From assembly GCA_030268105.1 (NCBI GenBank), contig BSDZ01000017.1, positions 3,204,001 through 3,268,000 of the forward strand: a DNA stretch of 64,000 bases. The letters are read 5' to 3'. Origin of the DNA: Volvox africanus (Eukaryota; Chlorophyta; Chlorophyceae; Chlamydomonadales; Volvocaceae). Positions 24,253 through 36,131 of the stretch are shown one piece after another (positions within the stretch are counted from its first letter, which is position 1; every line of letters begins with the position of its first letter). A program made the translations under genes and the position numbers. The notes below the pieces were generated by a model. It was not told the origin of the DNA. It made no database searches and saw only the letters and a program-made list of their open reading frames with translations.

Positions 24253-27200
24253 TCATGCCGTAGCCACCATGACTCGCTCGTTCAAAAGCGAAACCTTCTG
24301 CGTCGCCCGGCGGTTTGCGCCGCGCCCTGACAACTCGAGCTTTTGCAAGTAGGCCTCATCGATGTCGCCGGTCACGTACCTGGATAGCGATCATAGATAA
24401 GCCATTTCAGTTCAAAGTGAAATGCTTTGGGAGGCGTGGACATCGTGCGTATAAACGTGGGCCCTCCATGTCTAGTCTGAATGCCCTGTAGTTACTGTTG
24501 TCGAATTTCGCCACCCGCAAGTTTGTGATCAAGGTTTGGTTTTGAAGAGCTGGTGTCAGGGCAGCAACTTAAGCGTGTACTTGAGTCGGGTAAAAGTGTC
24601 ACAACGTTGCCCAATACAGAACGATCACTACGGTAAGCCCCCGGTAGCAGAAAGCAAGGCCTCCATTAGAAAGCCCTTACCTCCCAGTAAAGCACGAGGC
24701 GTCGAAGTCCTTGATGTCCGGATTGAGCTCTTTGCCGCTGGTGATGAGATCGTCCACTTCCTGGTAGATCAACCCGTCGGCGCGTAGGACCTGACACACC
24801 TGTGCGTGCGATGAACCAAATACCTGTAGCTTGCCACCGATGGAGAAACGACTACCGTATTCCACTAAACGCAATGCATTTGCCTGCATGTTCGGTTTGG
24901 ACGAGGAGCTATGTCGTAGGCCCGTTGGTTTCACAAGCTTGCCTGGTCGATAGTGAGGCCGTTGGCCACGAACTCCTTGCGGCTCGGCATATCAACGCCG
25001 TAGACGTTGGGGTATACCACCGGCGGGGAAGCGGAGGCCAGGTACACCTTCCGAGCACCCGCGCGCCGGAGCATGTCCACGATCTGCACAGCGGAACAGT
25101 GGAGGGCCTTAATACGCCCGTGTCAGGCCGTACAGGGAAGACCGGCTAGAACCCACGAAATCATGACCCTCACTAACCTTTGTCACAAAAGCCTTCGTAG
25201 CAGAGTTACGTCAGCAAGGTCGTCCCCGTGGAATGCACGCGGCGCATGTGCATGCGGGCCGGGAAATGCCCACAAACATTTTCCATTTCATGTGCGACCT
25301 GCCCAGGTCCTCAAAACCTGCGGCCTGCACCCCAGCCCAGCACCTGCGTCATAGTTGTTCCGCGCACGATGGAGTCGTCGATGAGCAGCACGCTCTTGCC
25401 CTCAAAGACAGCAGGCATTGCATTTAGCTTCCGGCGCACGGACATCTCTCGCAGGCGCTGATCAGGCATGATGAAGGTTCGGCCCACGTATCTGAGAAAG
25501 CGGAAACCCAGAGGTCGAGAGCTGGTAAAGATGGCGACAAGTCGATATGCAATTGGATTGCTTTTGCTTTTCGCTTCGCGCTTCATTAGTTGCTGAAGCA
25601 GTTATCTACTGAATGGAATAAAACCGTTTCAGATCGAAGAGAGGGCCTAGAAGACTTTCAACACCCCACGGGCCAACTCGGCCCCTGTTACCAAGGCGCT
25701 CGGCCTGCATCTGCCCGGCCGCTGGACATTCACACACGTCACGCCTCACGGTATCCGCAACAGTTGGCAAGGGTTAAGTGCCCCTGGGTTACTATGCCCT
25801 GGGGCCATACCTGTTGCGTTCCATACATAGACATACACTTGCCCACCGACCCACCGGTTCTTGACGAGCCCCTCGCGGTAGGGCAGACCCAGCTCTGCCG
25901 CGATCTGAATGGCAGCCGGACGTGAGCCATCTGGCACGGGGCACACAATGTCCAGATCCCACTGCTTCTCCCTGTAAACCCATACAAGAAGCAAAAGCCC
26001 ACAGGAGGCAAACCGTCAGTTGAAGATGACGCAGGTAAGGTGCTGTAAGTAAACCTTGTTATTGTTCTAGTTCTAATTCTTCTACCCAACCCCCAGCTGC
26101 GGAACGACACCACATATGGCCCACGAATTACTACGGCATGTTGCGGCTGTCGCCACCCGACCGGCACTTATTTCCCTGCTCGCTGTGCGCTGGTGTCCCT
26201 CTCACTTGATGCGGTTTGCCAGGGCCGTGCCCAGTTTAAGCTGGAAATTGTAGACTGGAATACCGTTGAGCACCGAGTCGGGGCGAGCCAGGTAGATGTA
26301 CTCGAAGATGCACGGCGTCGGGGTGCCCTACGCGAGCCATGGCATAGCGGAGAGCGCAATCAATCATGGGGTCCCATGCGTGCGGTCTCTCACCTTCAGG
26401 GAGAAAGCATTGGAATTGAAACTTGTATTGAAACCCTGTGCAAGGAAAGCCCATGGCCCAGTCATGCTTTCATCTTCACTTGCTCTCCTCTGCCAGGGGA
26501 CTGATGCAGCTTTTAACCATTCCGCACGAAGGGTTACCTGTGCACATTGCCGGCTCATGAGCTTGCCGTCCTCAGTGATTATGACCATCTCGCCTGGCAG
26601 CACGTCCCGCACGCGCTCAAAGCCGATGGGTCCGAACGCACAGTCCTCGCTGGCAATGCACCATTCATCGCCTTGGGGGCTGGACCTCTTGCCGATTACC
26701 AGTGGGCTGTGCATCGGGTAGGAGCAGCCGCGAGCGCGGGGAGTAAGACGACTCTTACCGGGCTAGCAGGGGGGAATGCCTCAATGACAGACTCGACTAG
26801 ACAAGCAAGATAGCCTGTACAAGCAAACGAAAGAGGCTCTACCAGAGCATGTTCTCCTGGAACGGGAATGGAGGCTCCACGATTGTGGAGGCTCCATTTT
26901 TGCCCAACTGACTGAGGGCTCAACCAAGAGGATCCCGTGAGTTGAACTTCGGGATCAGGCTTTCCGATTTCGACCGCCGGGCGGCTCATGTTGCCACAGG
27001 TGGCCTTTGAACACCCATTTTCAACCTCGTGGCGGCCGCCCTCATAAAACCGCCTCACCGGATCCCGAATGGGTCCCTGAATGCCACCAGGCCCACGCCC
27101 TTAACCAGCGCCAGGCAACTGTAGGCGCCCTTGAGCAACCGCATTGTCATCTCGCCAGCCTCAAATAGGAAGTTGATCTTGTTCTTGTTGGGGTCGCAGC

Positions 27201-28854
27201 CGGTGGTCTGCAACCGCCAATGACATAGTTTGTAGGGGAATTATGGCGACGTCATTCGATCCACTCGGGGCGATCAGGTGCCGTACATGGGCATAGTGCG
27301 AAGGCAGTGAAGGTGGAGATGGTGGCGGTGGTGGTGTAAGGCGGAACGGGGACTAGACATTCACAACACATGTTGTGGAGGCATCGCAGGTCCGTACCGT
27401 CCGCAGCAGCGTCATAGCGCATTTAAACGACCGGAAAACTACCAAAGTTACCTGCGTCTTTCTGAGCAAATGCCAATTTCAAGCTCTATTCTTTTGGCAC
27501 AACGCACGACACATTGTACGCTTATCTTTCTTCTTTATTTTCCAGTCAACCAGCTGCTAGCTTAGGCAGAACACCAGAGGTCGGGCTGTAAACCCACGAT
27601 AATAATATCTGCCAACACTTTAGCCCTTCTGCCAGCACCTAAATTGGTCCCAGCATGTGCGCACATGCTCCAGCATCCGCGTGCAACACCTTCCCTCCTC
27701 GACGACCCGCCCCCTTGCCCGCCTGCACACCTGCAGGCAGCGTTGATGGGCCCTGTGAACCTCGTCGGCCAGGATGTTGAGTAACACCTCAGAGTCAGAA
27801 TCGGTGCGCAGGTGGCGGTTGAAGAATGAGCGTGACGAATTCAGGAGGTCGCGCAGCTCCTCCGTATTGGTCAGGTTGCCGTTGTGGATGAGGTATATAC
27901 CCAGTGGAGAATTGACAAAGAAGGGTTGCGCCTCCTGTGCCGATGAGGAGCCGGCGGTGGGGTAGCGCACGTGTGCAATGCCACAGTGGCCTTCGGGGTT
28001 CGTTGGGGGAAGGGGCAAAAGGGACTTGAAACCCCTTGGTACCAGAGAACACAGGTATCATATCGGCATATAGTCGTCTCGTTAGAAACGGATGAGGGAA
28101 CGAGGAAGATAACGATCATGGCCAATATTATCACGGGCACGGGTTGGGTCTTCTAGGAATACTAAATATAAACAAGTAAGCATTCGACAATGCTGTTAAA
28201 TCGATGGAGGCAGGTAATGGCGCTGGCCCGCCTGGATAGCCTAGATTGGTGAACTGGGTCGCAGCAATTAAAGAGCAGCAGTTAAAGAACACACACAGTA
28301 ACGAAGAACCGCCATGAAACCGTATGTTCCGTGTGGCCAGTGGCTCAGGACAGAAGTCCACAGCTCTGCGACCCCAAATGTTACTGTATGCGGTTTGTTC
28401 GGGGGTGAGCTGCCCCACATGTTCAGAGAACCCACATATTCTTTGAATCTGGCCCACGAATCTGGCGGACATGTGGGGAAGCTTACCTCCGAACAAACCG
28501 CCTACAGTAACTAGTCGCAGAACCCGGAGGGAATGCGATGAAAAGGATTGGAAATGTAATAGAAACAACTTGCACATGCATACCAGTATGAGACGCCTTC
28601 ATGCAGCAATCCAATTGTTGTTTATACCCACCCCTACAACCCACCCCTGGCGCACCCTTCATGGAGTCCATGACGTCCTGCTTGCCGAAAACATCCTTAA
28701 CCAAGCCGTTCTCCTTGTGCTCTTTAAAGCGGCTCCAGTCGGTCGTCACCATGCCCGCTGAGTCCTGGCCGCGATGCTGCAGCATCAGCAGGCCCTCGTA
28801 GAGCTCCACGTTGGCGTTGCCCTCGTACTTGAAGATGCCGATGATACCACACAT
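24253..28854 (-). CDS. purF: amidophosphoribosyltransferase (glutamine PRPP amidotransferase), 10 exons
   Basis: This enzyme catalyses the first committed step of purine synthesis (PRPP + glutamine to 5-phosphoribosylamine). Exons on the minus strand are 28854-28656, 27990-27731, 27207-27059, 26706-26538, 26327-26206, 25971-25855, 25491-25344, 25083-24943, 24799-24681 and 24379-24253. All junctions keep phase and give 516 residues (E. coli PurF has 505). The protein starts MCGIIGIF, so Cys2 becomes the N-terminal glutaminase nucleophile after Met removal. [18 protein letters not shown] and HNGNLTN are glutaminase motifs. [13 protein letters not shown] (373-385) is the PRPP site, and [10 protein letters not shown] follows. 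No transit peptide, propeptide or Fe-S cysteine pattern is evident, unlike plant ATases. It resembles the E. coli/yeast type. Intron 8 has a GC donor. Confidence 0.93.
28380..28511. repeat. 43-bp inverted repeat in purF intron 1
   Basis: The left arm (28380-28422) and right arm (28469-28511) are inverted copies with 4 mismatches in 43 positions and a spacer of 46 bases. The arms begin GTTACTGTA at each outer end. The hairpin lies in intron 1 of the amidophosphoribosyltransferase gene. It could be a small foldback/MITE-type element or a structured RNA; no clear target duplication flanks it. Confidence 0.75.
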
Positions 28855-31209
28855 CCGCGGGGTTATCCTACAGAGGAGGCCGTGGGATGGCGATGAGCTC
28901 CACCATAGGCATATTCTCCCATGCCTCGAACGAATCCGGCGGCGTCGCATCCTCTTACCGCTTGCATGCCTTTGCGCCATTTCCCACAATATATGACATG
29001 CGAAAAGTATTAAGCGCCAACTTGTTCTTCAGGGCTGAGGAATTGGTGAAGGTGCTGACCTGGTGGCTCGGCAACGCCGGCACCGCGTCGCGCACGCTGC
29101 GCAACGCCGTGACGGCACGGGCTGACACCTTGACTGCGCGACGCTGGGCACAGCCCCTGGCCAAGGACTTACGTGACAGAATCATGTTTGCGGCTAAGCT
29201 TTTAAAAGTAGTATTGAACCCGCGATAAGTCCGCAAAGCTTACACGACACAGCTAAATGCTGGCTAGAAATAAGCAGATAACTGTCTGAAGTGCCGTAAT
29301 GGCGTAAATGCGTAATTGATGCACACGCAAAGAATTACTATGAATGTAAAGCCCTTATGAACATGCACGCCACCACGGCGGACACGTTGCCGTACCGCAT
29401 TGCTTGCGGGTGCACGTACTTGACTGATGTATGGAAAATCACATGTAGTGCATTTCACTTCAAAGTGAAGATGATTTTGTTACTTTTGACACTTCTCGCC
29501 AAACTACCAGCAGACCAGTTGTCCTCGGCTGCCGTTCGTATTTACGAGGGAAAAAATATTAACATCTCAATATGGTCCTAATTCCTCCATCAATGTTGTG
29601 TGTCGTGGTCCCAATCGCCCGCGGTTCTCATCAACTGCTATCTGTTTGCTTAAGCTCAATGCACTCTTTCGACGACTACACGTCAGGTATTTTGTATGGT
29701 GCAAAATTGAAACACTCAACTAGGTATATTATCCAATACGTTGCTCGTTAAAAAATTCAGCACATGATTTATCTGCAATCTCCTGAGTAAAATCCTAAAC
29801 GCGAGCAAGATTACCGAAATAAATTGAGTAAATTGTATCTAGTGGGTACGTGAAAACTGTAGATGCTTAATCCTTCAGCCTAATAGCAGTTAGTTAAAAG
29901 TAGTTTGACGGAAACCTACGGAGAAAGGTATGGTACTACCTAGCGTCAATTTATCAACTATAGTCTCATCTCTCACATTATGCACATTGACAACACCAGC
30001 TACCGCTGAACATTACTTCCGTGTGGTCTGCTTGACGCCTTAATGCAACAGAGCTTTAGGACTTCGCCGTTTCTTTGGGCGGTGGTAATGCAGGTAATGA
30101 TGACCTTTGGCGGCGGCGGCAGGTGAGAGCTTGTTTTCCTTGCAGAACATTTTGGCACCACTCAAAGCGTCACTGACGGTATCTCTGCGCTTCATTCTGG
30201 CACAGGGTTCAGCAGCTGCGCCTCGACAAGCTGACTGGCCGAGTATGCCACTGGTCTCGGTAATGAGACCTGTATGTGTCGGGGTGGCACCTGGTGGCAC
30301 TTGATGTCCCCTTTTGTCCCCCTATGCGGCGCTCAGCAGGTGGCCTCGATGCTGGTCTTGAACGGCCCTCATTCCTGGCTGTGATCTAACTGAACATGAA
30401 TTTCTCTTATAATTACTGCTTCCCTGATCTTGAGTGGATCCGGTGGTGCTGAGCGTGAGTCAGCCGGGGACCAATCCCGTTGCTTGGGGCATAAGCCTAA
30501 GGCGACAGCTTCCCCTACGGATACCCAAATTTGAGTACGCATCCATTCCCGGGGGGAAGTGATGTTTCCCACTGACGCATTTACGGTGGATCTTATCGGT
30601 GGATGCTCACCCGTCCTCACCATTAACCGGTCAAGAGACGCACAGAGATAGAAACCAATTGTCGAAATGTGAAAACCCACAGAGAATGAATGATCCCTGC
30701 CTGCGTATAGCAAACCCTGATTCGCACCCATGATCTGGCTGCTTGGGGCCATGGGCGTCATGACTGTAAGTACCTGATTACCATGAACATAACCTGACCT
30801 GAACCTGATATGGCCCAACTTACTATAATGAAAATAATGAATTGATGATGTGCCACGCAGAACATTGGTACTGTTGTTACTATCGGTCTTTTAAGCCACC
30901 ATCTGTGTAGTACAGCCACTGCCGGCCTATACCTAACGCAGGCTAGCAGACAGCAGCCGACATCCCTATCACACTAGGCACCATCTTAAATCTTACAAAG
31001 GATTTCGATGTCACTCTCCGCTGTTGTGATCTGAAACCCACAATGGCTCGGGTCCACTTCAGCTGTCGTAACTCTCGGGCAAACGTATATTAACTCTTAT
31101 CTGCATGTGTCCTTCCGAAAGATCATATTTGAGTGCTGCATGTCGCCCATTCAATATCCATGCAAGATTGCTGCGTAGCCAGGAAATGTCATATCCATTC
31201 TGTGGCTTA
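28855..31209. other. spacer, AT-rich in part
   Basis: This is the upstream region of the amidophosphoribosyltransferase gene followed by a long spacer. The part at about 29600-30020 is notably AT-rich. Frames are short and unconvincing on both strands. It ends at the TTA that flanks the Harbinger element. Confidence 0.4.
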
Positions 31210-31697
31210 GAGGGCGTTTACACTTGGATTGACTTGGACGGATTTGGGCTAAAAACGTCTTAATCCGTTGCATGTGGAAACAGCGCATGGATTAGGCAGG
31301 ATTTGGGCGAATTAGTCGGATTAGGGAGGCGGGATTACCGCTTGTTGTACCCGCTCAGACGAGATTAATTTGAATTAAATTCATATTACTATATATTGAA
31401 ATGTCTATTTTCAGCCTGTAGCTTGGGCTGAAATGTGATGATAAAAATTTGGTACCTGGTCGCCTCCGAGTATCAAATTGGCATTTATGGATTAAACCAA
31501 TTTTGCAAGGCATCCACCTCTTTCAAACAAAGGAACCCTCCGATTATCTCAAATAAGGATCATTGCAATTAAGAGAGAGGCATTTCGCTCAAGTTCACAG
31601 ACTGCAGCGAATGCAGCACATCGCCGGGGTTGTTCCACTGCGGACAGCCACTGGCTCTGTCATGTTGGTGAATAGTCATCGTGGAAGGCCGTCATTA

Positions 31698-32386
31698 GGC
31701 GACACGCACGGTGTAGTGCAGGCTCACGCTGCAATTGCTGTCCCACGGACGGCCCCACCTACCGTCATGGAGTACCATCAGTATCAGTACCCGCAGGAGG
31801 TCTACGATTTTGGTTTCACTCAGCTTATGCAACCTGGGACCGTGTTCACACAATTCCCTCCCGTCATGGCGGTCAATACTACCCACACATCCAACCATAC
31901 CATGCGCAGTAAACTCCTCAGATATCCGCTTTAAACGTGCCTGAGAGGGGAACGATACCCCACGCATCAGTTTTACCAGAACACTGATGGACTCCCCATA
32001 AAACTTACACGGAGCTGCCGAAGAAACCCCGAACACCAACTCCATAGTCCTGAGATCAGCCCCTTTGGCAAGCTTCTTAAGGCCCATTGCCAGCCTACGT
32101 TCGGGTTCTACCAGTTGTCGGAACTCTGACACGCCACCCGGCAAGTTGGGACACAGTTGTCGCAGCAGTAGATCGAAGGATGAACGTATCACCCTCAGAT
32201 GCTTCACGTACTCAGCGTCGCTCCATACGTCTGCTTTGAGATACCCCCAGGTTTGTTGAGGCCGGGGTTGCACATGTTATGAAACTCCCGTCGCAACAGG
32301 TGAGAAAAGGTCCAGTTCAACACAACGCTGGACAAGCGAGCTGCCACTATGCCTCGAGCCACAAGGACACACCAAAGTCCGGGCAA
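31698..32386 (-). pseudogene. PIF/Harbinger transposase remnant (DDE_Tnp_4 type)
   Basis: A 5' part near 32345-32275 (ARLSSVVLNWTFSHLLRREF) is followed by a frame at 32273-31698 with DAEYVKHLRVIRSSFDLLLR, RRLAMGLKKLAKGADLRTME and FTAHGMVGCVGSIDRHDG. The MVGCVGSID...H segment corresponds to the first catalytic Asp of Harbinger transposases (family pattern GAIDGTH). After this the frame loses resemblance and stops, so later catalytic residues are not recognisable. The N-terminal region is interrupted by the copia insertion. It is probably dead, and the family's companion Myb-like protein was not found. Confidence 0.7.
32281..32344 (+). repeat. 64-bp direct repeat, copy A
   Basis: This is about 90% identical to 36068-36131 in the same orientation, and its first 20 bases also recur at about 32483-32502. 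It codes for part of the Harbinger transposase on the minus strand. The copy beyond the copia insertion suggests a duplicated piece of transposase exon or two Harbinger-derived fragments. Confidence 0.65.
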
Positions 32387-33039
32387 GCAATAGATGTTAC
32401 AATCAGCTAAAATAGCATTTCAGCTTCGGGAAACATATAGCAACATGGCGATAAGGTCGTACTTAAGACCCTTCCCTGTTTTGAAACTCCCCTCGCAACA
32501 GCACTTCTCCTCAACGTGCCCCAGCCTCCCACACCAGGTGCACTTCACCGTGGACCTCTGCCTCGCAGCACACGACCCACCAGACGACTCACCGAACAGT
32601 GTACTGGTGCCGAACGACCCTTCTTCAGGCAAAAGTGAATGACGTCCCTGACCTCACCCCAGTTACAACACTCTCTTCCACGCCCAGCAAACAGCGCCGG
32701 TGTTGACTCCTTGACCTCAGTCTTGACGTCGGTCAACCTCTTCACCTCCTCCACAACAAGCACCTTTCTCAAATCAGCGAAGGACTTGGGGTATCTGAAA
32801 CACAACAAACATGCTGTTAAAATGTGAATACGCAAGGGTAGCTTCCCCACAATGTGCATGATGACCACCGCCTCGGTGACCTTGTAGTGCATCGAGGTCC
32901 AACTTGCGGAACAAGTCCTCAGCCCTCATGAGGAAATCCGTCATGCTCTCATCACCCTTCTTGGCAAGATGCACCCAGGCATGTGAGGCAGCAATAATGA
33001 TTGCTCCCTCCATGTTCTTAGCCCATGCCTCCAGATAAG

Positions 33040-33160
33040 GTCATACATAAGACCCTTCACATTTCCGGCCCAGATGCAGTTTGGTCCTGACAAAGCATCC
33101 AACTAACAGAAACTAACGAAACAGAATTAGATTGACGAAGTCTGACCGAAAATCACAACA
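33040..33160 (-). repeat. copia LTR, left arm
   Basis: Read on the minus strand, TGTTGTGATTTTCGGTCAGA begins at 33160 after a CGT/GGGAG-type purine tract and runs to about 33040, where the gag leader begins. It is the inverted counterpart of 34795-34921. Confidence 0.6.
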
Positions 33161-34794
33161 CTCCCACTCAGGCAAACTTCCTGTACGCCTACAATCGTAC
33201 GATATGACGCTTGTCCAACAACTGCGTCTGTAAGCATTCAAGCAAAGACAAAATTCAAACTCAACTGCCGTGACTAGGCACAACGTTGGTGACCGAAGAA
33301 CAAGAGTGTTCGAGAGCTCCCACACGGATCCAAAGCAGTTAGCCATTTGAACCAACCTCCCACGTTGGGTCAATCACGAAATTACCTCGACACATCCCAG
33401 CGACGCAAAACTGAAACTTCTCCTTCGGCAGGGACTTGGTCAGCACATCCGCCAGCTGCTCCGTAGTGGAGCACCGAACCATGCAGATCTCACCCCGCTC
33501 AACGCGTCCCGCACAAAATGATGGCAGATGTCCAGGTGCTGCATGTGAGCCATGGACATTGGACTCTCCAGCATCGCAATGCATGTGGTGTTGTCAAAAA
33601 CTTCACTGGAACGGCACCCGCACAACACCCAAATCACGCAACAAGTGACACAGCCACAGTGCATCCTTAATCGACGCTGCAGCCGCCATATACTTGGCCT
33701 CCGCAGTTGACGTGGCCACGGACGCAGCACACCCTTCACCACGTTCCAGTGGTCAACAGTTGGCTTAGTCATAAACCTTGCCAGCAAACCCACCGCAAAA
33801 GAAATATCAGGCCGCAAGCAAATGGCCAAGTACAGCAGGCTCTCAACCACCTCACTGTATGGATGAACAGATGTATTAAGCGGAACACCCTCTGCTGTCA
33901 AGCACAAATTCGCGTCCATAGGGGTGGCACGCAAGTTTGACTCCTTCATCCTTAACTTTTCCAAAATGATTGAGACATACCGCTTGCGGCCTGATATTTC
34001 TTTTGCGGTGGGTTTGCTGGTGAGGTTTATGACTAAGCCAACTGTTGAACACTGGAACGTGGCGAAGGGTGTGCTGCGGAACGCAGGCTTTGGGGATTAA
34101 CTTTGGCGGTGGTGCCCGTGTTCAGGGCTTCTGTGATTCGGATCTGGTGGGAGCTGAGGGCCACTGATCAACCACCGGTTTTGTTTACTTGCTGAACGGA
34201 GGAGCAATAATCTGGTCGTCACAGCTTCAGCCTACCATGGCCACGTCAACTGTGGAGGCCAAGTATATGGCGGCTGCAGCGTCAATTAAAGATGCCCTGT
34301 GGCTGTGTCACTTGTTGCGTGATTTGGGTGTTTGTGCGGGTGCCGTTCCAGTGAAGTTTTTGACAACACCACATGCATTGCGATGCTGGAGAGTCCAATG
34401 TCCACGGCTCACATGAGGCACCTGGACATCTGCCATCATTTTGTGCGGGACACGTCGAGTGGGGTGAGATCTGCATGGTTCGGTGCTCCACTACGGAGCA
34501 GCTGGCGGATGTGCTGACCAAGTCCCTGCCGAAGGAGAAGTTTCAGTTTTGTGTCGCTGGGATGTGTCGAGGTAATTTCGCGATTGACCCAACGTGGGAG
34601 GTTGGTTCAAATGGCTAACTGCTTTGGATCCGTGTGGGAGCTCTCGAACACCTTGTTCTTCGGTCACTAATGTTGTGCCTCGTCACGGCAGTTGAGTTTG
34701 AATTTTGTCTTTGCTTGAATGCTTACGGACAGTTGTTGGACAAGCGTCATATCGTACAATTGTAGTGTGTACGGGAAGTCTGCCCACGTGGGAG

Positions 34795-34921
34795 TGTTGT
34801 GATTTTCGGTCAGACTTCGTCAATCTAATTCTGTTTCGTTAGTTTCTGTTAGTTGGATGCTTTGTCAGGACCAAACTGCATCTGGGCCGCAAATGTGAAG
34901 GGTCTTATGTATGACCTTATC
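34795..34921 (+). repeat. copia LTR, right arm
   Basis: TGTTGTGATTTTCGGTCAGA starts directly after CACGTGGGAG (polypurine tract) and the end of pol. The repeat ends near the sequence GTATGACCTTATC just before gag. At about 127 bases it is short for an LTR. Confidence 0.6.
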
Positions 34922-36067
34922 TGGAGGCATGGGCTAAGAACATGGAGGGAGCAATCATTATTGCTGCCTCACATGCCTGGGTGCATCTTGCCAAGAAGGG
35001 TGATGAGAGCATGACGGATTTCCTCATGAGGGCTGAGGACTTGTTCCGCAAGTTGGACCTCGATGCACAACAAGGTCACCGAGGCGGTGGTCATCATGCA
35101 CATTGTGGGGAAGCTACCCCTTGCACATTGTGGGGAAGCTACCCTTGCGTATTCACATTTTAACAGCATGTTTGTTGCGTTTCAGATACCCCAAGTCCTT
35201 CGCTGTTTGAGAAAGGTGCTTGTTGTGGAGGAGGTGAAGAGGTTGACCGACATGAAGACCAAGGTCAAGGAGTCAACACCGGCGCTGTTTGCTGGGCGTG
35301 GAAGAGAGTGTTGTAACTGGGGTGAGGTCAGGCACGTCATTCACTTTTGCCTGAAGAAGGGTCGTTCGGCACCAGTACACTGTTCGGTGAGTCGTCTGGT
35401 GGGTCGTGTGCTGCGAGGCAGAGGTCCACGGTGAAGTGCACCTGGTGTGGGAGGCTGGGGCACGTTGAGGAGAAGTGCTGGAAAAAGCGGGAGGGCGTAG
35501 CCAAGGCCGTTGAGGAGGAGAAAACCGAGGTCGTTGCGCTGACCTTGATGATCCGGGCGTGTGAGTTTGTCCCGCATATGACTGACCAGCCAGGCAGGCG
35601 ATTGCCGAGTTAGAGTCTGGGGACAAGTACATCTGGGATCTCCCGTGGCAAAGGTAGAAATTCGCTGCTGCGCTGAGTGCGGCAGTAGATAAGGAGGTCT
35701 CCATTCAGGACCCCTGGTGGCTGGACTCCAGTAGCAAGTATCACATAACCGGGGATAGGCAGGTCCTGCATAACTTCCGCCCTTTGCCTTCGGGGTTAAG
35801 GATTATTATCGAGGTGGGAAACGGGTGCGTCTTGCCTGCCGAGGGCTACGGGGATGTGGTCCCGACCCGTGCACCTGATGTGACAATTGAGCATGTGTTT
35901 TATGTGCCGGGACTTAGGCACAACCTGGTTGGAGGAAGAGAGCTCCTTCACGTACTCTTTCGAAAGCGACATGTCGGCCAAATAAGCTTGCACGACACAA
36001 AACAACTCAGGACAAAACACGTCCTCAACAACGGCCACCGCGTTACGCGGGGCTCATGACCTGTTTT

Positions 36068-36131
36068 GAAACTCCCCTCGCAACAGCTGAGAAGAGGTCC
36101 AGTTCAGCACAATGCTAGACAAGCGAGCTGC
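36068..36131 (+). repeat. 64-bp direct repeat, copy B
   Basis: This is the counterpart of 32281-32344. It sits between the end of the plus-sense copia arm and the LTR-start fragment at 36141-36160. Confidence 0.65.

Noticed and set aside
31563..31934. 123-residue plus-strand ORF in the Harbinger element
   Set aside because: It is the antisense shadow of the transposase remnant on the minus strand.
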